The notes: generated by a model from the letters alone, not told the origin. 40,106 bases of DNA from Bdellovibrionia bacterium (GCA_030432925.1 JAUILT010000018.1:1-40106), one strand, 5' to 3'; positions 7,925 to 16,000 are shown, counted from the first letter of the stretch. A program made the numbers and translations.

Positions 7925-9355
7925 ATGAAAGTTAATGCCAGAAAATCATTGGAATCCCTGAACTCCAAAGCGGATTGGACGGGAATTCGCTTTGTTGAAG
8001 AAGACAGTCGGACGCTCTTTGTCCGAGACGAAAGGTTGGAGCCCTCCCATCAGGAAATCAACTCCGGAGCCATGGTAGAAGTACTTGTTGACGGACAGTT
8101 TAGCTATGCAGCAACACCAGACACCTCAGAGTTGGGTTTGAAGCGGGCCTATCAGAAGGCTATGGGGCTGGCTGAAATAGCAAAGTCTTGGAAGCTGACC
8201 AACTTCACCGAAGAACAGCGCCCCAAAGCCACGGGCAGTTACTCCACTCCTAAAGCTAACGACTTAGACACAGCGGGTATTGAACAACTGGTTCAGAATT
8301 TGGTGGATGCCACCAAGGCTATGAAAACCTCAGATGAGGTGATGAGCCGTCATGCTTACATCATGCATTCCCAAACAAAAATGCGTTATGTTAGCTCCAG
8401 CGGATCAGATTTTGAACAAAACTTTACGCAGAATTTGAGCAACCTATCGGTGACAGCACAAAGGGGTGGCGATGTTCAGACAAGAAGTAATGGAATGGAC
8501 GTTGGGCAGGCGGGCGCCGAGTTTTTCAACCGCGAAAAGCTCTTAAAGCAAGGGACTCAAATAGGTGAACAGGTTCTGGAGCTTTTGAGTGCTGAAAACT
8601 GTCCATCTGAGACCATGGACGTCATCTTGGCTCCGAGCCAGTTATATTTGCAGATTCACGAGTCTATCGGTCATCCACTGGAAATTGATCGCATCTTAGG
8701 GGATGAAAGGAATTATGCGGGATGGAGTTTTGTTAACCTGGAGGACTTTGGAAAATTACAGTATGGATCTTCATTGTTAAATGTGACTTTTGATCCAACC
8801 CTTCCGTTTGAAATGGCTTCTTATATGTACGATGACACAGGGGCGAGGGCTGACAAGCAATATATCATCAAAGATGGTCAGTTACTTCGTGGGTTGGGCA
8901 GCCTTGAGAGTCAGTCGCGAGCGAAGATTGATGGAGTGGCCTGTGCCAGGGCGACATCATGGAACCGCCCGCCATTGGATAGAATGGCCAACTTGAACAT
9001 TGAGCCAGGAACCTCTTCTTTAAAAGAGATGATCTCTTCTGTGGAGAGGGGCATTTTAATGGATACGAATAAATCCTGGTCTATTGATGACTACAGAAAT
9101 AAATTTCAATTTGGTTGTGAGTATGCTCAGTTGATTGAAAATGGTGAAATCACTAAAACTGTGAAGAATCCCAATTACCGGGGGATGTGTACACCTTTTT
9201 GGAACAGCCTGAAAGGAGTGGGCAACAATGAGACTTTTGAAGTATGGGGAAGTTACTTTTGTGGAAAGGCTGAGCCCAACCAGACGATTCGCGTGGGACA
9301 TGCCACTCCATACTGCTTATTTTCTGATGTTGAAGTGTTTGGAGGTGCCAAGTGA
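7925..9355 (+). CDS. tldD: TldD/PmbA family metalloprotease, catalytic subunit TldD
   Basis: 476 residues. The zinc-protease signature HESIGH places H245, E246 and H250 as in TldD (HExxxH followed by an acidic ligand region). The C-terminus has the typical Gly-rich strand and the ATPYCLFSDVEVFGG ending. TldD with TldE/PmbA forms a heterodimeric protease that trims unfolded peptides such as microcin B17 precursor or CcdA in E. coli. The substrate here is unknown. The stop codon overlaps the next start (GTGA, 4 bp), so the two subunits are translationally coupled, as expected for an obligate heterodimer. The promoter should lie in the 155 bp between this gene and the divergent SelO-like gene. 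Confidence 0.9.
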   Translation: MKVNARKSLESLNSKADWTGIRFVEEDSRTLFVRDERLEPSHQEINSGAMVEVLVDGQFSYAATPDTSELGLKRAYQKAMGLAEIAKSWKLTNFTEEQRPKATGSYSTPKANDLDTAGIEQLVQNLVDATKAMKTSDEVMSRHAYIMHSQTKMRYVSSSGSDFEQNFTQNLSNLSVTAQRGGDVQTRSNGMDVGQAGAEFFNREKLLKQGTQIGEQVLELLSAENCPSETMDVILAPSQLYLQIHESIGHPLEIDRILGDERNYAGWSFVNLEDFGKLQYGSSLLNVTFDPTLPFEMASYMYDDTGARADKQYIIKDGQLLRGLGSLESQSRAKIDGVACARATSWNRPPLDRMANLNIEPGTSSLKEMISSVERGILMDTNKSWSIDDYRNKFQFGCEYAQLIENGEITKTVKNPNYRGMCTPFWNSLKGVGNNETFEVWGSYFCGKAEPNQTIRVGHATPYCLFSDVEVFGGAK

Positions 9356-10707
9356 GTTCATCTAAAGAAGTGATTCGAGCCAGAAAAAAACTGTTCAACA
9401 CACTTTGTGAAAGAGCCTTTTCTCATTTGAGTGGAGAGGAGTCCATGACCGTTTCCTTGGTTTCTGAAAAAACACTTTATGCCCGACTTAACCACTCTAA
9501 AATCCGTCAATCCACCAACGTGGATCAGAGCGAAGTAGAAATACAGTTTGTCAGTAATAGCAGAGAGCTTAAAAAATCTATGACACTGACTTGGGATGAG
9601 GGGGAGGACTTCAAACGTTTGCAGTTACTGATTGAGAGTGCGAGAAAAGAGGCAGAGATTTTGCCGGAAACACCCTTTATCGTCGACCCGGAAAATAATG
9701 CCAGCTCAGATCAGGATATTTTATTGGAAAGATCTAATAATGAAGAGGTGATTGACCAGATATTTAAGCCCATTCAGGGTATAGACTTGGCGGGCCTTTA
9801 TACGGATGGTTGGGTCATTCGTGCCAATCAGAATAACAAAGGGCAAAAGCACTGGTTTTCCACAGAGAGCTTTTATTTGGATTACTCTATTTACTCTGAA
9901 AAACAAAAGGCCGTGAAATCTTGCTATGCAGGCACCACTTGGAACCAAAAGGATTGGGAGGCGAACGTCAATGACTCCAATCACCAGCTTTCGCAGATGA
10001 GGCTTCCGGTTCAGGATGTCAAAAGAGGTGAGTACAGAACTTATCTAGCTCCTGCGGCAGTCGCAGAAATTTTGGACACCTTAAATTGGGGTGGGTGGAG
10101 TGGCAGCGCTTATAAGCAGGGGTGGAGCCCGTTGAAGGACCTTATTGAGGGAAAGAGAAAGTTTTCAGATAAAGTGACAATCACCGAGGACTTTACTCAA
10201 GGGTTCAGCCCCAAGTTCAATCATCAGGGAGAGGTAGCTGTTGATACCCTGACTGTGGTTGAAAAGGGTGAGTTAAAAAACCTCATAGTCAATTCTAAAA
10301 CGGCCAAGGAGTACGGCGACCTAAAAAGCACCGCGGCTGGTGGCAGCGAAGGGCTACGGTCTTTGAAGTTTCATACAGGAGGGCTTGCAAAAGCAGATAT
10401 TCTCTCCAGCTTGGGAACGGGACTGTATGTCTCTAATTTGCATTACTTAAACTATAGTGATCGTCCTAAAGGGCGTATGACTGGTATGACTCGTTTTGCC
10501 TGTTTCTGGGTGGAAAATGGTGAAATCAAAGGCCCGATCAAGGATCTTCGTTTTGATGAAACGATTTATAATGTATTTGGGGATAACTTACTTGAAATTA
10601 CAGACTTCAGCGAAGTGCAACCAGAAACCATGTCCTATGGATGTCGACATATCGGTGGAGCCAGAGTGCCGGGGCTACTCGTGGATAAATTTGCCTACAC
10701 GCTTTAG
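9352..10707 (+). CDS. TldE/PmbA-like subunit of TldD-TldE protease
   Basis: 451 residues, related to the preceding protein but lacking an HExxxH motif, as expected for the non-catalytic partner (TldE, also called PmbA). Recognisable family features are the central Gly-rich segment (AAGGSEGLRSLKFHTGG) and the C-terminal strand with GRMTGMTRFACFWVENGEI. It starts with GTG at 9352, whose last two bases form the TldD stop; a GGAGGT lies just upstream inside tldD. This arrangement fixes the start. The stop overlaps that of the convergent peroxiredoxin gene by 4 bp. It probably encloses the active chamber with TldD in a 1:1 complex. Confidence 0.88.
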   Translation: MSSSKEVIRARKKLFNTLCERAFSHLSGEESMTVSLVSEKTLYARLNHSKIRQSTNVDQSEVEIQFVSNSRELKKSMTLTWDEGEDFKRLQLLIESARKEAEILPETPFIVDPENNASSDQDILLERSNNEEVIDQIFKPIQGIDLAGLYTDGWVIRANQNNKGQKHWFSTESFYLDYSIYSEKQKAVKSCYAGTTWNQKDWEANVNDSNHQLSQMRLPVQDVKRGEYRTYLAPAAVAEILDTLNWGGWSGSAYKQGWSPLKDLIEGKRKFSDKVTITEDFTQGFSPKFNHQGEVAVDTLTVVEKGELKNLIVNSKTAKEYGDLKSTAAGGSEGLRSLKFHTGGLAKADILSSLGTGLYVSNLHYLNYSDRPKGRMTGMTRFACFWVENGEIKGPIKDLRFDETIYNVFGDNLLEITDFSEVQPETMSYGCRHIGGARVPGLLVDKFAYTL

Positions 10708-11228
10708 GGCTTCAGGTGTTCGTCGCCTTTTTTCCATCCGGCGGCACACAGTTCACCTGACTTGAGTCCGCTCAAGACTCGAAGAATCTCTCCAGCATCA
10801 CGGCCTACGTTTAAGTTGTGAATGCCCATGTATTGAATAGTACCTTCAGGATCTATAATAAAGGTTCCGCGTGTGGCAATTCCAGACTCTTCCATTAAAA
10901 CACCATAGTCGCGGGAAATTCTTTTTGTCATGTCGCCAATCAGTGGGTAGCCCAGGTCACCCAGGTCATCTTTAAGCCACCTTTTGTGGGAGTGGATAGA
11001 GTCCACACTCACGCCCACAATATCGGCACCCTCTTCGGCAAAGGCACCGAGGCTGTCTTTAAATTGAGTCAACTCTGTTGGGCAGACAAAGGTAAAATCC
11101 AAAGGGTAGAAGAACATAACCAGCCATTTTCCCTTATAATCGTTCAGATGGACTTCCTTGAAGTCCCCACCATCAACAACAGCTGTGGCAGTAAATTGTG
11201 GGGCTGGTTGACCAATCATGGGCATCAT
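10704..11228 (-). CDS. Typical 2-Cys peroxiredoxin (AhpC/TSA family)
   Basis: 174 residues. The peroxidatic cysteine is C49 in DFTFVCPTEL and the resolving cysteine is C161 in GELCAAGW, near the C-terminus, as in typical 2-Cys peroxiredoxins. It reduces hydrogen peroxide and alkyl hydroperoxides in the cytosol, using thioredoxin or AhpF as donor. No ahpF or other reductase is adjacent. It starts at tandem ATGs (11226-11228 and 11223-11225) after AAAGGAG. The promoter must lie in the 105 bp shared with the divergent exonuclease gene, where a CTGTACAG palindrome occurs around 11263. I cannot tell whether that is an operator. Confidence 0.95.
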   Translation of the reverse strand: MMPMIGQPAPQFTATAVVDGGDFKEVHLNDYKGKWLVMFFYPLDFTFVCPTELTQFKDSLGAFAEEGADIVGVSVDSIHSHKRWLKDDLGDLGYPLIGDMTKRISRDYGVLMEESGIATRGTFIIDPEGTIQYMGIHNLNVGRDAGEILRVLSGLKSGELCAAGWKKGDEHLKP

Positions 11229-11333
11229 TTCGTCTCCTTTTGCAGCGCCGTATTAAAACTGTCTGTACAGGGCCCTCTTTTTCTCCCACATATTAAAGCT
11301 TCCAGCAAGGGCAAAGCATGTTATCTAGATGAG

Positions 11334-12104
11334 ATGAAAATCATCTCTTGGAATGTCAATGGTATCAGAGCATGTGCGCAAAAGGGTTTTTTGTCATTTT
11401 TGGAGGCAGAGGATCCGGATGTTTTTTGTATTCAAGAAACAAAAGCCCACCCAGATCAGCTGACCGAGGAGTTGATACACCCTCTCGGACGTCATTCGTA
11501 TTTTTCTATCAGTCACCGAAAAGGCTACTCAGGGACGGCCACTTTTTTAAAAACAGGTGCAGAGAATTTTTGCTATGGCATTGGAATCCGAAAGTTTGAC
11601 TATGAGGGTCGATTTACAGTGACTCAAGTGAAGGGTCTTTTAATTTATAATGTTTATTTTCCGAATGGAGCTTCCGGTCAAGAGCGGCATGATTTCAAGC
11701 AGGAGTTTTTACAGAGGTTTTCACAGCATTTACGGCACGACCGAGAAAAAGGCCGGAGCATCATTGTGCTAGGTGATTAAAATGTAGCTCCACAAGAAAT
11801 AGATGTACACAATCCAGTGGCTTTAAATGATACCAGTGGCTTTTTACCTGAAGAGCGTCAATGGTTCGGTGAGTTTCTTGATCAGGGTTTTGTTGAAACT
11901 TTTCGATATTTACACCCGAATGACAAAGAGGTGTTTTCTTGGTGGTCCTATCGCGATAGGGCACGGGCGACCAATAGGGGCTGGCGGATTGATCATATTT
12001 GTGTGAGTGAGGACTTGAAGGGGAGGGTCAAAAGAGCCGAGGTGATGGGGCAAGTCATGGGCTCTGATCATTGTCCGGTGCTTTTAGAACTCGCCGAGAA
12101 ATAG
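11334..12104 (+). pseudogene. xth: Exodeoxyribonuclease III (Xth-like) interrupted by an in-frame TAA
   Basis: Reading one frame from the ATG at 11334 to the TAG at 12102-12104 gives a nearly full-length exonuclease III/AP endonuclease of about 256 codons (E. coli XthA has 268). It begins MKIISWNVNGIRA with N7, then CIQETKA with E35. After the break it continues NVAPQEIDV, WRIDHICVS and GSDHCPVLLEL, which carry the remaining catalytic Asn, Asp and His. The break is a single TAA at 11778-11780, exactly at the aromatic position of the catalytic GD[F/Y]N motif. The frame is unchanged and all other motifs survive, so one base change (for example TAT to TAA) explains it. Alternatives are a sequencing error, readthrough, or a very recent pseudogene. 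As written, the first product (148 aa) and the second part would both be inactive. No strong ribosome binding site precedes 11334. Confidence 0.85.
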
Positions 12105-12112
12105 GAGGTTGG

Positions 12113-12649
12113 ATGCTTTTTCCATTGATATTTTTATTCACAGTGGTTCCCATGTTTGAGCTTTATTTGTTGATCCAGGTGGGCGCCGTGATAGGGGCCT
12201 GGAATACCGTGGGGTTGGTTTTTTTCACTGGGGTTGTCGGAGCTATTTTGGCACGCTCTCAAGGTCGGGTGATTATGATGAAAGTGCAATCAGAACTGGC
12301 TCGCGGGGGAGTGCCTGCAGACAGTCTATTGCATGGGTTGATGGTATTTATCGGCGGGTTGCTTTTAGTGACTCCAGGGATCGTCACCGATGTTATCGGG
12401 TTTTGTCTGGTGATCCCAGCGACTCGTTGGTTATTTTTAAAAGTAGTGAAAGCTCACTTCAAAAGGGCCATTGGTCAGGGACATTACAAGTTCCACAACT
12501 TTCAAGAGGAGTCTGCGGGGGGAGGTTTTCGTGTTTATACTCAAACCTCTGGCTGGACACGTTCGTCAGGAGGAGTTCGCGATGTTGTTGATGTGTCTTC
12601 GGAAAGACTCAATTCTGCAGATGGGTCTCCGCCTCATGACAAAAAATAA
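12113..12649 (+). CDS. fxsA: FxsA family membrane protein
   Basis: 178 residues. The FxsA pattern is clear: an N-terminal membrane helix with FTVVPMFELYLLIQVG, a second with GLVFFTGVVGAILARSQG, and a third with GGLLLVTPGIVTDVIGFCLVIP, followed by a soluble C-terminal tail. The family is a small inner-membrane protein whose E. coli member relieves F-plasmid exclusion of phage T7; its native biochemical function is unknown. The ATG at 12113 follows an AGGAGG that overlaps the stop of the exonuclease gene, so it was probably translated from the same transcript. The last 41 bp overlap the convergent small secreted-protein gene. Confidence 0.88.
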   Translation: MLFPLIFLFTVVPMFELYLLIQVGAVIGAWNTVGLVFFTGVVGAILARSQGRVIMMKVQSELARGGVPADSLLHGLMVFIGGLLLVTPGIVTDVIGFCLVIPATRWLFLKVVKAHFKRAIGQGHYKFHNFQEESAGGGFRVYTQTSGWTRSSGGVRDVVDVSSERLNSADGSPPHDKK

Positions 12650-12947
12650 TGGCCCAAGCGACTTCGAGGGGGTCTCCGTATCGGCTTCTGACATAGAAGG
12701 TGCGCGCCTCTTCAGGAGCCAATAAGACATCTCTCAAAGGTAGGTAGGGCTGCTCATCAAAATAGGTGTCACCATAGATAGTGCCCGAGCAAGAAATTGT
12801 TAGATCGAACGGGTTGGTCAGGGTGACTTCTGCAAGAACTCCCTGAACTTCAATTTGAGCCTCTAGAGAAAATGTGTCCGGGCTGCCATGAGCCTCCACA
12901 GCGGCAAAATATATAAATAAAATAAAAATCAAACCAAGACGTCTCAC
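12609..12947 (-). CDS. Small secreted protein of unknown function
   Basis: 112 residues starting at GTG (12945-12947), preceded by GGAAG. The N-terminus has a clear Sec signal peptide: MRR, a run of hydrophobic residues LGLIFILFIYF, then AAVEAHG with a likely cleavage after AHG or VEA. The mature part is about 90 residues, predicted mostly beta, with two cysteines (in ISCSGT and IIFCHEA) that could form a disulfide in the periplasm. I do not recognise a family. The 3' end overlaps fxsA by 41 bp on the opposite strand. The signal peptide and lack of alternative reading make it likely real. Confidence 0.6.
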   Translation of the reverse strand: MRRLGLIFILFIYFAAVEAHGSPDTFSLEAQIEVQGVLAEVTLTNPFDLTISCSGTIYGDTYFDEQPYLPLRDVLLAPEEARTFYVRSRYGDPLEVAWAIIFCHEAETHLQN

Positions 12948-12975
12948 AGCACTTCCATAAAAAACTTTGCAGGGT

Positions 12976-13002
12976 TCTATAAGGCTTGGCGCGGCAGGTC
13001 AA
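12976..13002 (-). promoter_or_regulatory. Possible sigma-70-like promoter for the small secreted protein gene
   Basis: On the minus strand TTGACC (12997-13002) is followed after 15 bases by TATAGA (12976-12981), about 30 bases upstream of the GTG. The spacer is shorter than the ideal 17, so this is only a weak candidate. Confidence 0.25.
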
Positions 13003-13056
13003 CAGTTGTTGAATACTCATGAATATTTATCAAAAGTGGTGTCAAAAAAGGTTCCT

Positions 13057-14013
13057 TTATGGCGTTGAAATCAAAAACCCCAGATAAGAGATATAGGTAA
13101 ATAGTAGAAAAACACCCATGGGCCTTTGAATAGAGCCTCGTCCCAAGTACAGAATAGGAAAAATAATAAAAGTAGATGCCACCATCCAGGCACAGTCACT
13201 GGTGACGATTTTTTCTGAGGCCGTCATAGGGTGGACTAATGAGGTGGTTCCAATGATTGCAAGGGTATTCATAATATTAGAACCAATCACGTTGGAGACG
13301 GCGATATCGTTGCGGCCTCGGTAGGCGGCAACCGCTGATGTGGCGAGCTCCGGCAGACCGGTGCCTATTGAGATAATAGTAATTCCAATGATTCTCTCAG
13401 ACATTCCAAACAGCTCCCCGATCTGAATACCGCCCTGAAGTGCCAGTTGGGCACCTCCCAGAAGAGCTCCTAGGCCCACAATGAGGTGGCCCGCATCCCA
13501 CCAGATGTTTTTTAATACCTGGCTGTCGTCCACCTCTCCATCGAGGGGTGAGAGGCCTTTTCTTTGAGCCATCCAGAAGGAAAAAACTAAAAAGCCCACA
13601 AGGCCAGTGAGCAAAGCCCCCCCCTCCCAGCGGGAGATCACTCCATTGTAGGCGGCAAGAATCAGAGCTATGCAGGCGATCAGTAAAAAAGGCAAATCCA
13701 CCTTTAAAGTGGATTTTTCCACCTTATTGGCCCTGAGAATTGAGGCAAAGCCAAGAATAGCTAGAATATTAAAAATATTGGAGCCCACCACGTTTCCAAA
13801 GGCAATATCAGGCGCCCCCTTAAGGGCTGCTGTGATGCTGGTGACCAGCTCTGGCGCAGAGGTTCCGGCAGCAATGATTGTCAGTCCAATCACTGCCGGT
13901 GAGATTTTCCACCGGAGAGCTAGGCTAACAGCTGCCCGAACGAGAGTCTCTCCTCCGACAATAAGGATGGCAAAGCCAAATATGAGGTATCCAAGTGCAA
14001 TTAAAAATTCCAT
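13057..14013 (-). CDS. Calcium/sodium antiporter of the CaCA family (YrbG-like)
   Basis: 318 residues, about ten membrane helices. It has the two inverted alpha-repeats of the CaCA family: AAGTSAPELVTSITAA followed by GNVVGSNIFNILAI in the N-terminal half, and SIGTGLPELATSAVAA followed by SNVIGSNIMNTLAI in the C-terminal half. The acidic E in each xPELxTS and the N in GSN[IL][FM]N form the ion sites. The expected role is exchange of Ca2+ for Na+ across the inner membrane. The ATG at 14011-14013 follows AAAGG. It is divergent from the SH3 protein gene, with 68 bp between the starts. Confidence 0.92.
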   Translation of the reverse strand: MEFLIALGYLIFGFAILIVGGETLVRAAVSLALRWKISPAVIGLTIIAAGTSAPELVTSITAALKGAPDIAFGNVVGSNIFNILAILGFASILRANKVEKSTLKVDLPFLLIACIALILAAYNGVISRWEGGALLTGLVGFLVFSFWMAQRKGLSPLDGEVDDSQVLKNIWWDAGHLIVGLGALLGGAQLALQGGIQIGELFGMSERIIGITIISIGTGLPELATSAVAAYRGRNDIAVSNVIGSNIMNTLAIIGTTSLVHPMTASEKIVTSDCAWMVASTFIIFPILYLGRGSIQRPMGVFLLFTYISYLGFLISTP

Positions 14014-14081
14014 AGGCCTTTACAAAGCTTGTCTGAAAACCCTCGCGACGGGATCCGTTTTGAGATAGACTTTCTCCAGTC

Positions 14082-14555
14082 ATGGGTCCACTTTTATTTT
14101 CTATACTTACCAATGTGTTACTACTCACCAGTGGAAGCGCTCAAGCCTTATGTGTCTCTGCCAGTCGAGCCCACTTAAGAAGTCGTCCCAGTACGAAAAG
14201 TACTATCACTTTATCTGTTGGCAAGTACACCCCTTTGCTGGAGGTGGAAAAAAGGGGAAGTTGGTACAAAGTCAAAGATGTGGATGGAGTGACTCATTGG
14301 GTTTACTCCCGCCTGGTGACTCGTAGAATTCAGTGTTTAATTGTAAAAGTGAGCGAAGCCAACATTCGCAGTGGTCCTAGTCATAGAGCCCCTTTGGCGC
14401 GGTACCCCATCGCCAATAGATATTTTGCCTTTAAAAAGCTGGATTCCAATGAGGCATGGTTAAGGGTTCAGGCTCCCTCGGGTAAGGGAGGCCCCCTTTG
14501 GGTTCACGAGAACCTGGTATGGCAGGCCTTTAAAGTGCAAACCATTGGGTTTTAA
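14082..14555 (+). CDS. Secreted protein with two bacterial SH3 domains
   Basis: 157 residues. Residues 1-22 are a signal peptide ending SGSAQA. Two SH3b (SH3_3-type) units follow: the first has RAHLRSRPSTKSTITLSV and WYKVKDVDGVTHWVYSRLV (about 29-80), the second has EANIRSGPSHRAPLARYP and WLRVQAP...LWVHENLVW (about 91-148). Bacterial SH3 domains of this type usually bind cell-wall or protein ligands in the periplasm. No catalytic domain is attached, so it may be an adaptor. The ATG lacks a strong ribosome binding site. The next gene is 260 bp away and probably has its own promoter. Confidence 0.8.
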   Translation: MGPLLFSILTNVLLLTSGSAQALCVSASRAHLRSRPSTKSTITLSVGKYTPLLEVEKRGSWYKVKDVDGVTHWVYSRLVTRRIQCLIVKVSEANIRSGPSHRAPLARYPIANRYFAFKKLDSNEAWLRVQAPSGKGGPLWVHENLVWQAFKVQTIGF

Positions 14556-14621
14556 GGGTCGAGGCCAGCGGCTCATCTTGGGGCGCTGCACTATTTTTTG
14601 TGGGAATTCTGTTAGGCTTCA

Positions 14622-14718
14622 TTTAAGATTATCTCCTGCAACTTTCTTTCAGGAGGAGTGTGATTAAGATATCAAGCCTTAAGTCAGAGGGTTAGGTGAT
14701 TTAAGATTGTTTAAGATT
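14622..14718 (+). repeat. Three copies of TTTAAGATT upstream of the DksA-like gene
   Basis: The nonamer TTTAAGATT occurs at 14622-14630, 14700-14708 and 14710-14718, all on the plus strand, with a related GATTAAGAT at 14662-14670. The last two are 10 bp apart, one helical turn. They lie just upstream of a possible promoter (TTGCTT 14725-14730, 17 bp, TGTAAA 14748-14753). They may be binding sites for an activator of the dksA-like gene, or chance in AT-rich DNA. A weak hairpin (CTCCTG/CAGGAG, 14633-14655) lies between them. Confidence 0.35.
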
Positions 14719-14768
14719 TTATACTTGCTTTTGGAAAAGAACTCGTGTGTAAATAGTTCAGTTCCAAA

Positions 14769-14799
14769 TTGGCACTTGAAGAAAAAAATTCAGTGCCAA
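14769..14799 (+). promoter_or_regulatory. Inverted repeat TTGGCACT/AGTGCCAA in the leader of the DksA-like gene
   Basis: TTGGCACT at 14769-14776 is the exact reverse complement of AGTGCCAA at 14792-14799, separated by 15 A-rich bases; with a one-base bulge three more pairs can form. The 3' arm ends 16 bases before the ATG and just before the GGGGGGAGGG ribosome binding site. It may be an mRNA hairpin or an operator. The TTGGCAC half resembles a sigma-54 -24 box, but no GC at -12 follows. Confidence 0.5.
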
Positions 14800-14815
14800 A
14801 CAGGGGGGAGGGAAC

Positions 14816-15193
14816 ATGACATCTGAAATTGCACAAAGTCTCGTAGAGCAATGCAAATCAAAGCTTCTTGAGGCAAAGGCGGATTTACTGAATAGAGTTA
14901 GAGAGTCTAGGCAGGACTTGTACAATTCTGATGATAGCAAAGGCGGAGACGAGGGCGATCAAACGATGAGGGCCCTTGCAGAAAGCGAGTTTTTGTCTAT
15001 GCATGAACGGCTGAGAAAGCAGTTGGTAGAAATTGAAATGGCTTTGTCTCGCATTGAAAATGGTGTTTATGGTCTTTGTGAGGAAACAGAGGAGCCGATT
15101 GAAGCCGAGCGACTCTTGGCCATTCCTTGGACACGACTCTCTATTGAAGGTGCTGAAATCAGAGAAAGTGTTGGAAAGCGTTACGCCAGATAA
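14816..15193 (+). CDS. DksA/TraR family protein with degenerate zinc finger
   Basis: 125 residues. A long helical region (about 5-82) resembles the DksA coiled coil, with a DxxD pair (D45, D48) at the tip; the position that is Ala76 in E. coli DksA is Thr50. The C-terminal part has the DksA/TraR layout GVYGLCEETEEPIEAERL...IPWTRLSIEG, but three of the four zinc-binding cysteines are missing. The motifs read CxxT (C88, T91) and SxxG (S109, G112). A comparable CxxT/SxxA layout is known in the zinc-independent paralogue DksA2 of Pseudomonas. The protein should bind the RNA polymerase secondary channel, perhaps with ppGpp, and may function under zinc limitation. The ATG follows a very strong GGGGGGAGGG. 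It is convergent with the next gene, with 8 bp between stops. Confidence 0.87.
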   Translation: MTSEIAQSLVEQCKSKLLEAKADLLNRVRESRQDLYNSDDSKGGDEGDQTMRALAESEFLSMHERLRKQLVEIEMALSRIENGVYGLCEETEEPIEAERLLAIPWTRLSIEGAEIRESVGKRYAR

Positions 15194-15201
15194 AAAACAA
15201 T

Positions 15202-15972
15202 TCAGTTTGAGGGGCTGTCACAAAAACCGGTGAAGTAGTCGTGAAAGGCTAAGCCCTGCTCCTTGTCAGTCAGTGACCACTGGGCAGGCCTTCCCTCCTC
15301 TACAACCTTTTTTTCAAGCACAAGATTCAGCGTTTCGTTAAACTCAACGTCCACAATTTTAATGAGGTACTGGCCTTTTTTATTTTGAGTTATTTCCCAT
15401 GGAGCAAAGGCCAGCTTTCTCTTTAGCCAGGTTTCTTCGCCCTTATACATGCCCAACTCATTGGACACCCAGCGCACCTCACGCTTCACGTGGCCATTGT
15501 CCTTCTTTTCCCAAGAAAACTGAAGAATATCTCTGGGAATAGGCTCGCCGGGAATAACTCTGCGAAAGATGGCATCGTTCATGGCAAACTCAAGTTGTTC
15601 GGCCTGAGAAAACTCAATCTCACGACGCTCTCTTTGTTCAATGAGCCTTTCATAAGCTATGACTTTTGCCAGCTGATACTCGTAGAGGTCCTTCAGGTGT
15701 AACTCAGAGATGGGTAAACTCAAGTGCAGAGTCATCAGGTATTCAACGAGCGTGGGGTCTTGTTCTAGAGCCTCTGTGAGTAGTGGAGCAATATATTCGT
15801 AGGAATCATTCACAGAGGTGCAATTGGGGGCATGATAGAGTTGGTGAAGTCGGTAGAGTGCTGTATCCAACTGAGCATTGCCACTGGGTGTGTAGCCAGG
15901 AATAATAAGCTCACGACTTCCAAGGGCTGTCATTGAGAGAGTTAGAGATAGAGCCAGTATCATTTTTTTCAT
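15202..15972 (-). CDS. Secreted protein of unknown function
   Basis: 256 residues from the ATG at 15970-15972, which follows an AAGGAG. The N-terminus MKKMILALSLTLSMTALGS is a signal peptide, probably cut after ALG or LGS. The mature part is mostly helical to about residue 150 (with Glu/Arg-rich segments such as LIEQRERREIEFSQAEQLEF) and then beta-rich, with isolated cysteines in HAPNCTS and TGFCDSP. No family is recognised. An in-frame extension to 16209 runs through the upstream inverted motif pair and is not credible as coding. The upstream motif (16001-16020) lies 29 bp before this start and probably holds its promoter. Confidence 0.7.
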   Translation of the reverse strand: MKKMILALSLTLSMTALGSRELIIPGYTPSGNAQLDTALYRLHQLYHAPNCTSVNDSYEYIAPLLTEALEQDPTLVEYLMTLHLSLPISELHLKDLYEYQLAKVIAYERLIEQRERREIEFSQAEQLEFAMNDAIFRRVIPGEPIPRDILQFSWEKKDNGHVKREVRWVSNELGMYKGEETWLKRKLAFAPWEITQNKKGQYLIKIVDVEFNETLNLVLEKKVVEEGRPAQWSLTDKEQGLAFHDYFTGFCDSPSN

Positions 15973-16000
15973 GCTTCTACTCCTTGGGCTGTAGAGAGTG

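Noticed and set aside
10986-11333. In-frame upstream extension of the exonuclease III reading frame
   Set aside because: It runs antisense through the peroxiredoxin gene and gives no family sequence; the protein clearly begins MKIISWNVNG at 11334.
11778-11780. Reassignment of TAA as a sense codon
   Set aside because: Several confident genes in the window, for example the CheA-like kinase at 634 and the CheY-like gene, end in TAA at the expected family length.
13685-13712. Inverted repeat AATCCAC/GTGGATT
   Set aside because: It lies inside the CaCA antiporter coding sequence and reads as normal codons; probably chance.
14769-14799. Sigma-54 promoter (TTGGCAC) before the DksA-like gene
   Set aside because: No TTGC element follows at the required spacing; the TTGGCACT is better explained as an arm of an inverted repeat.
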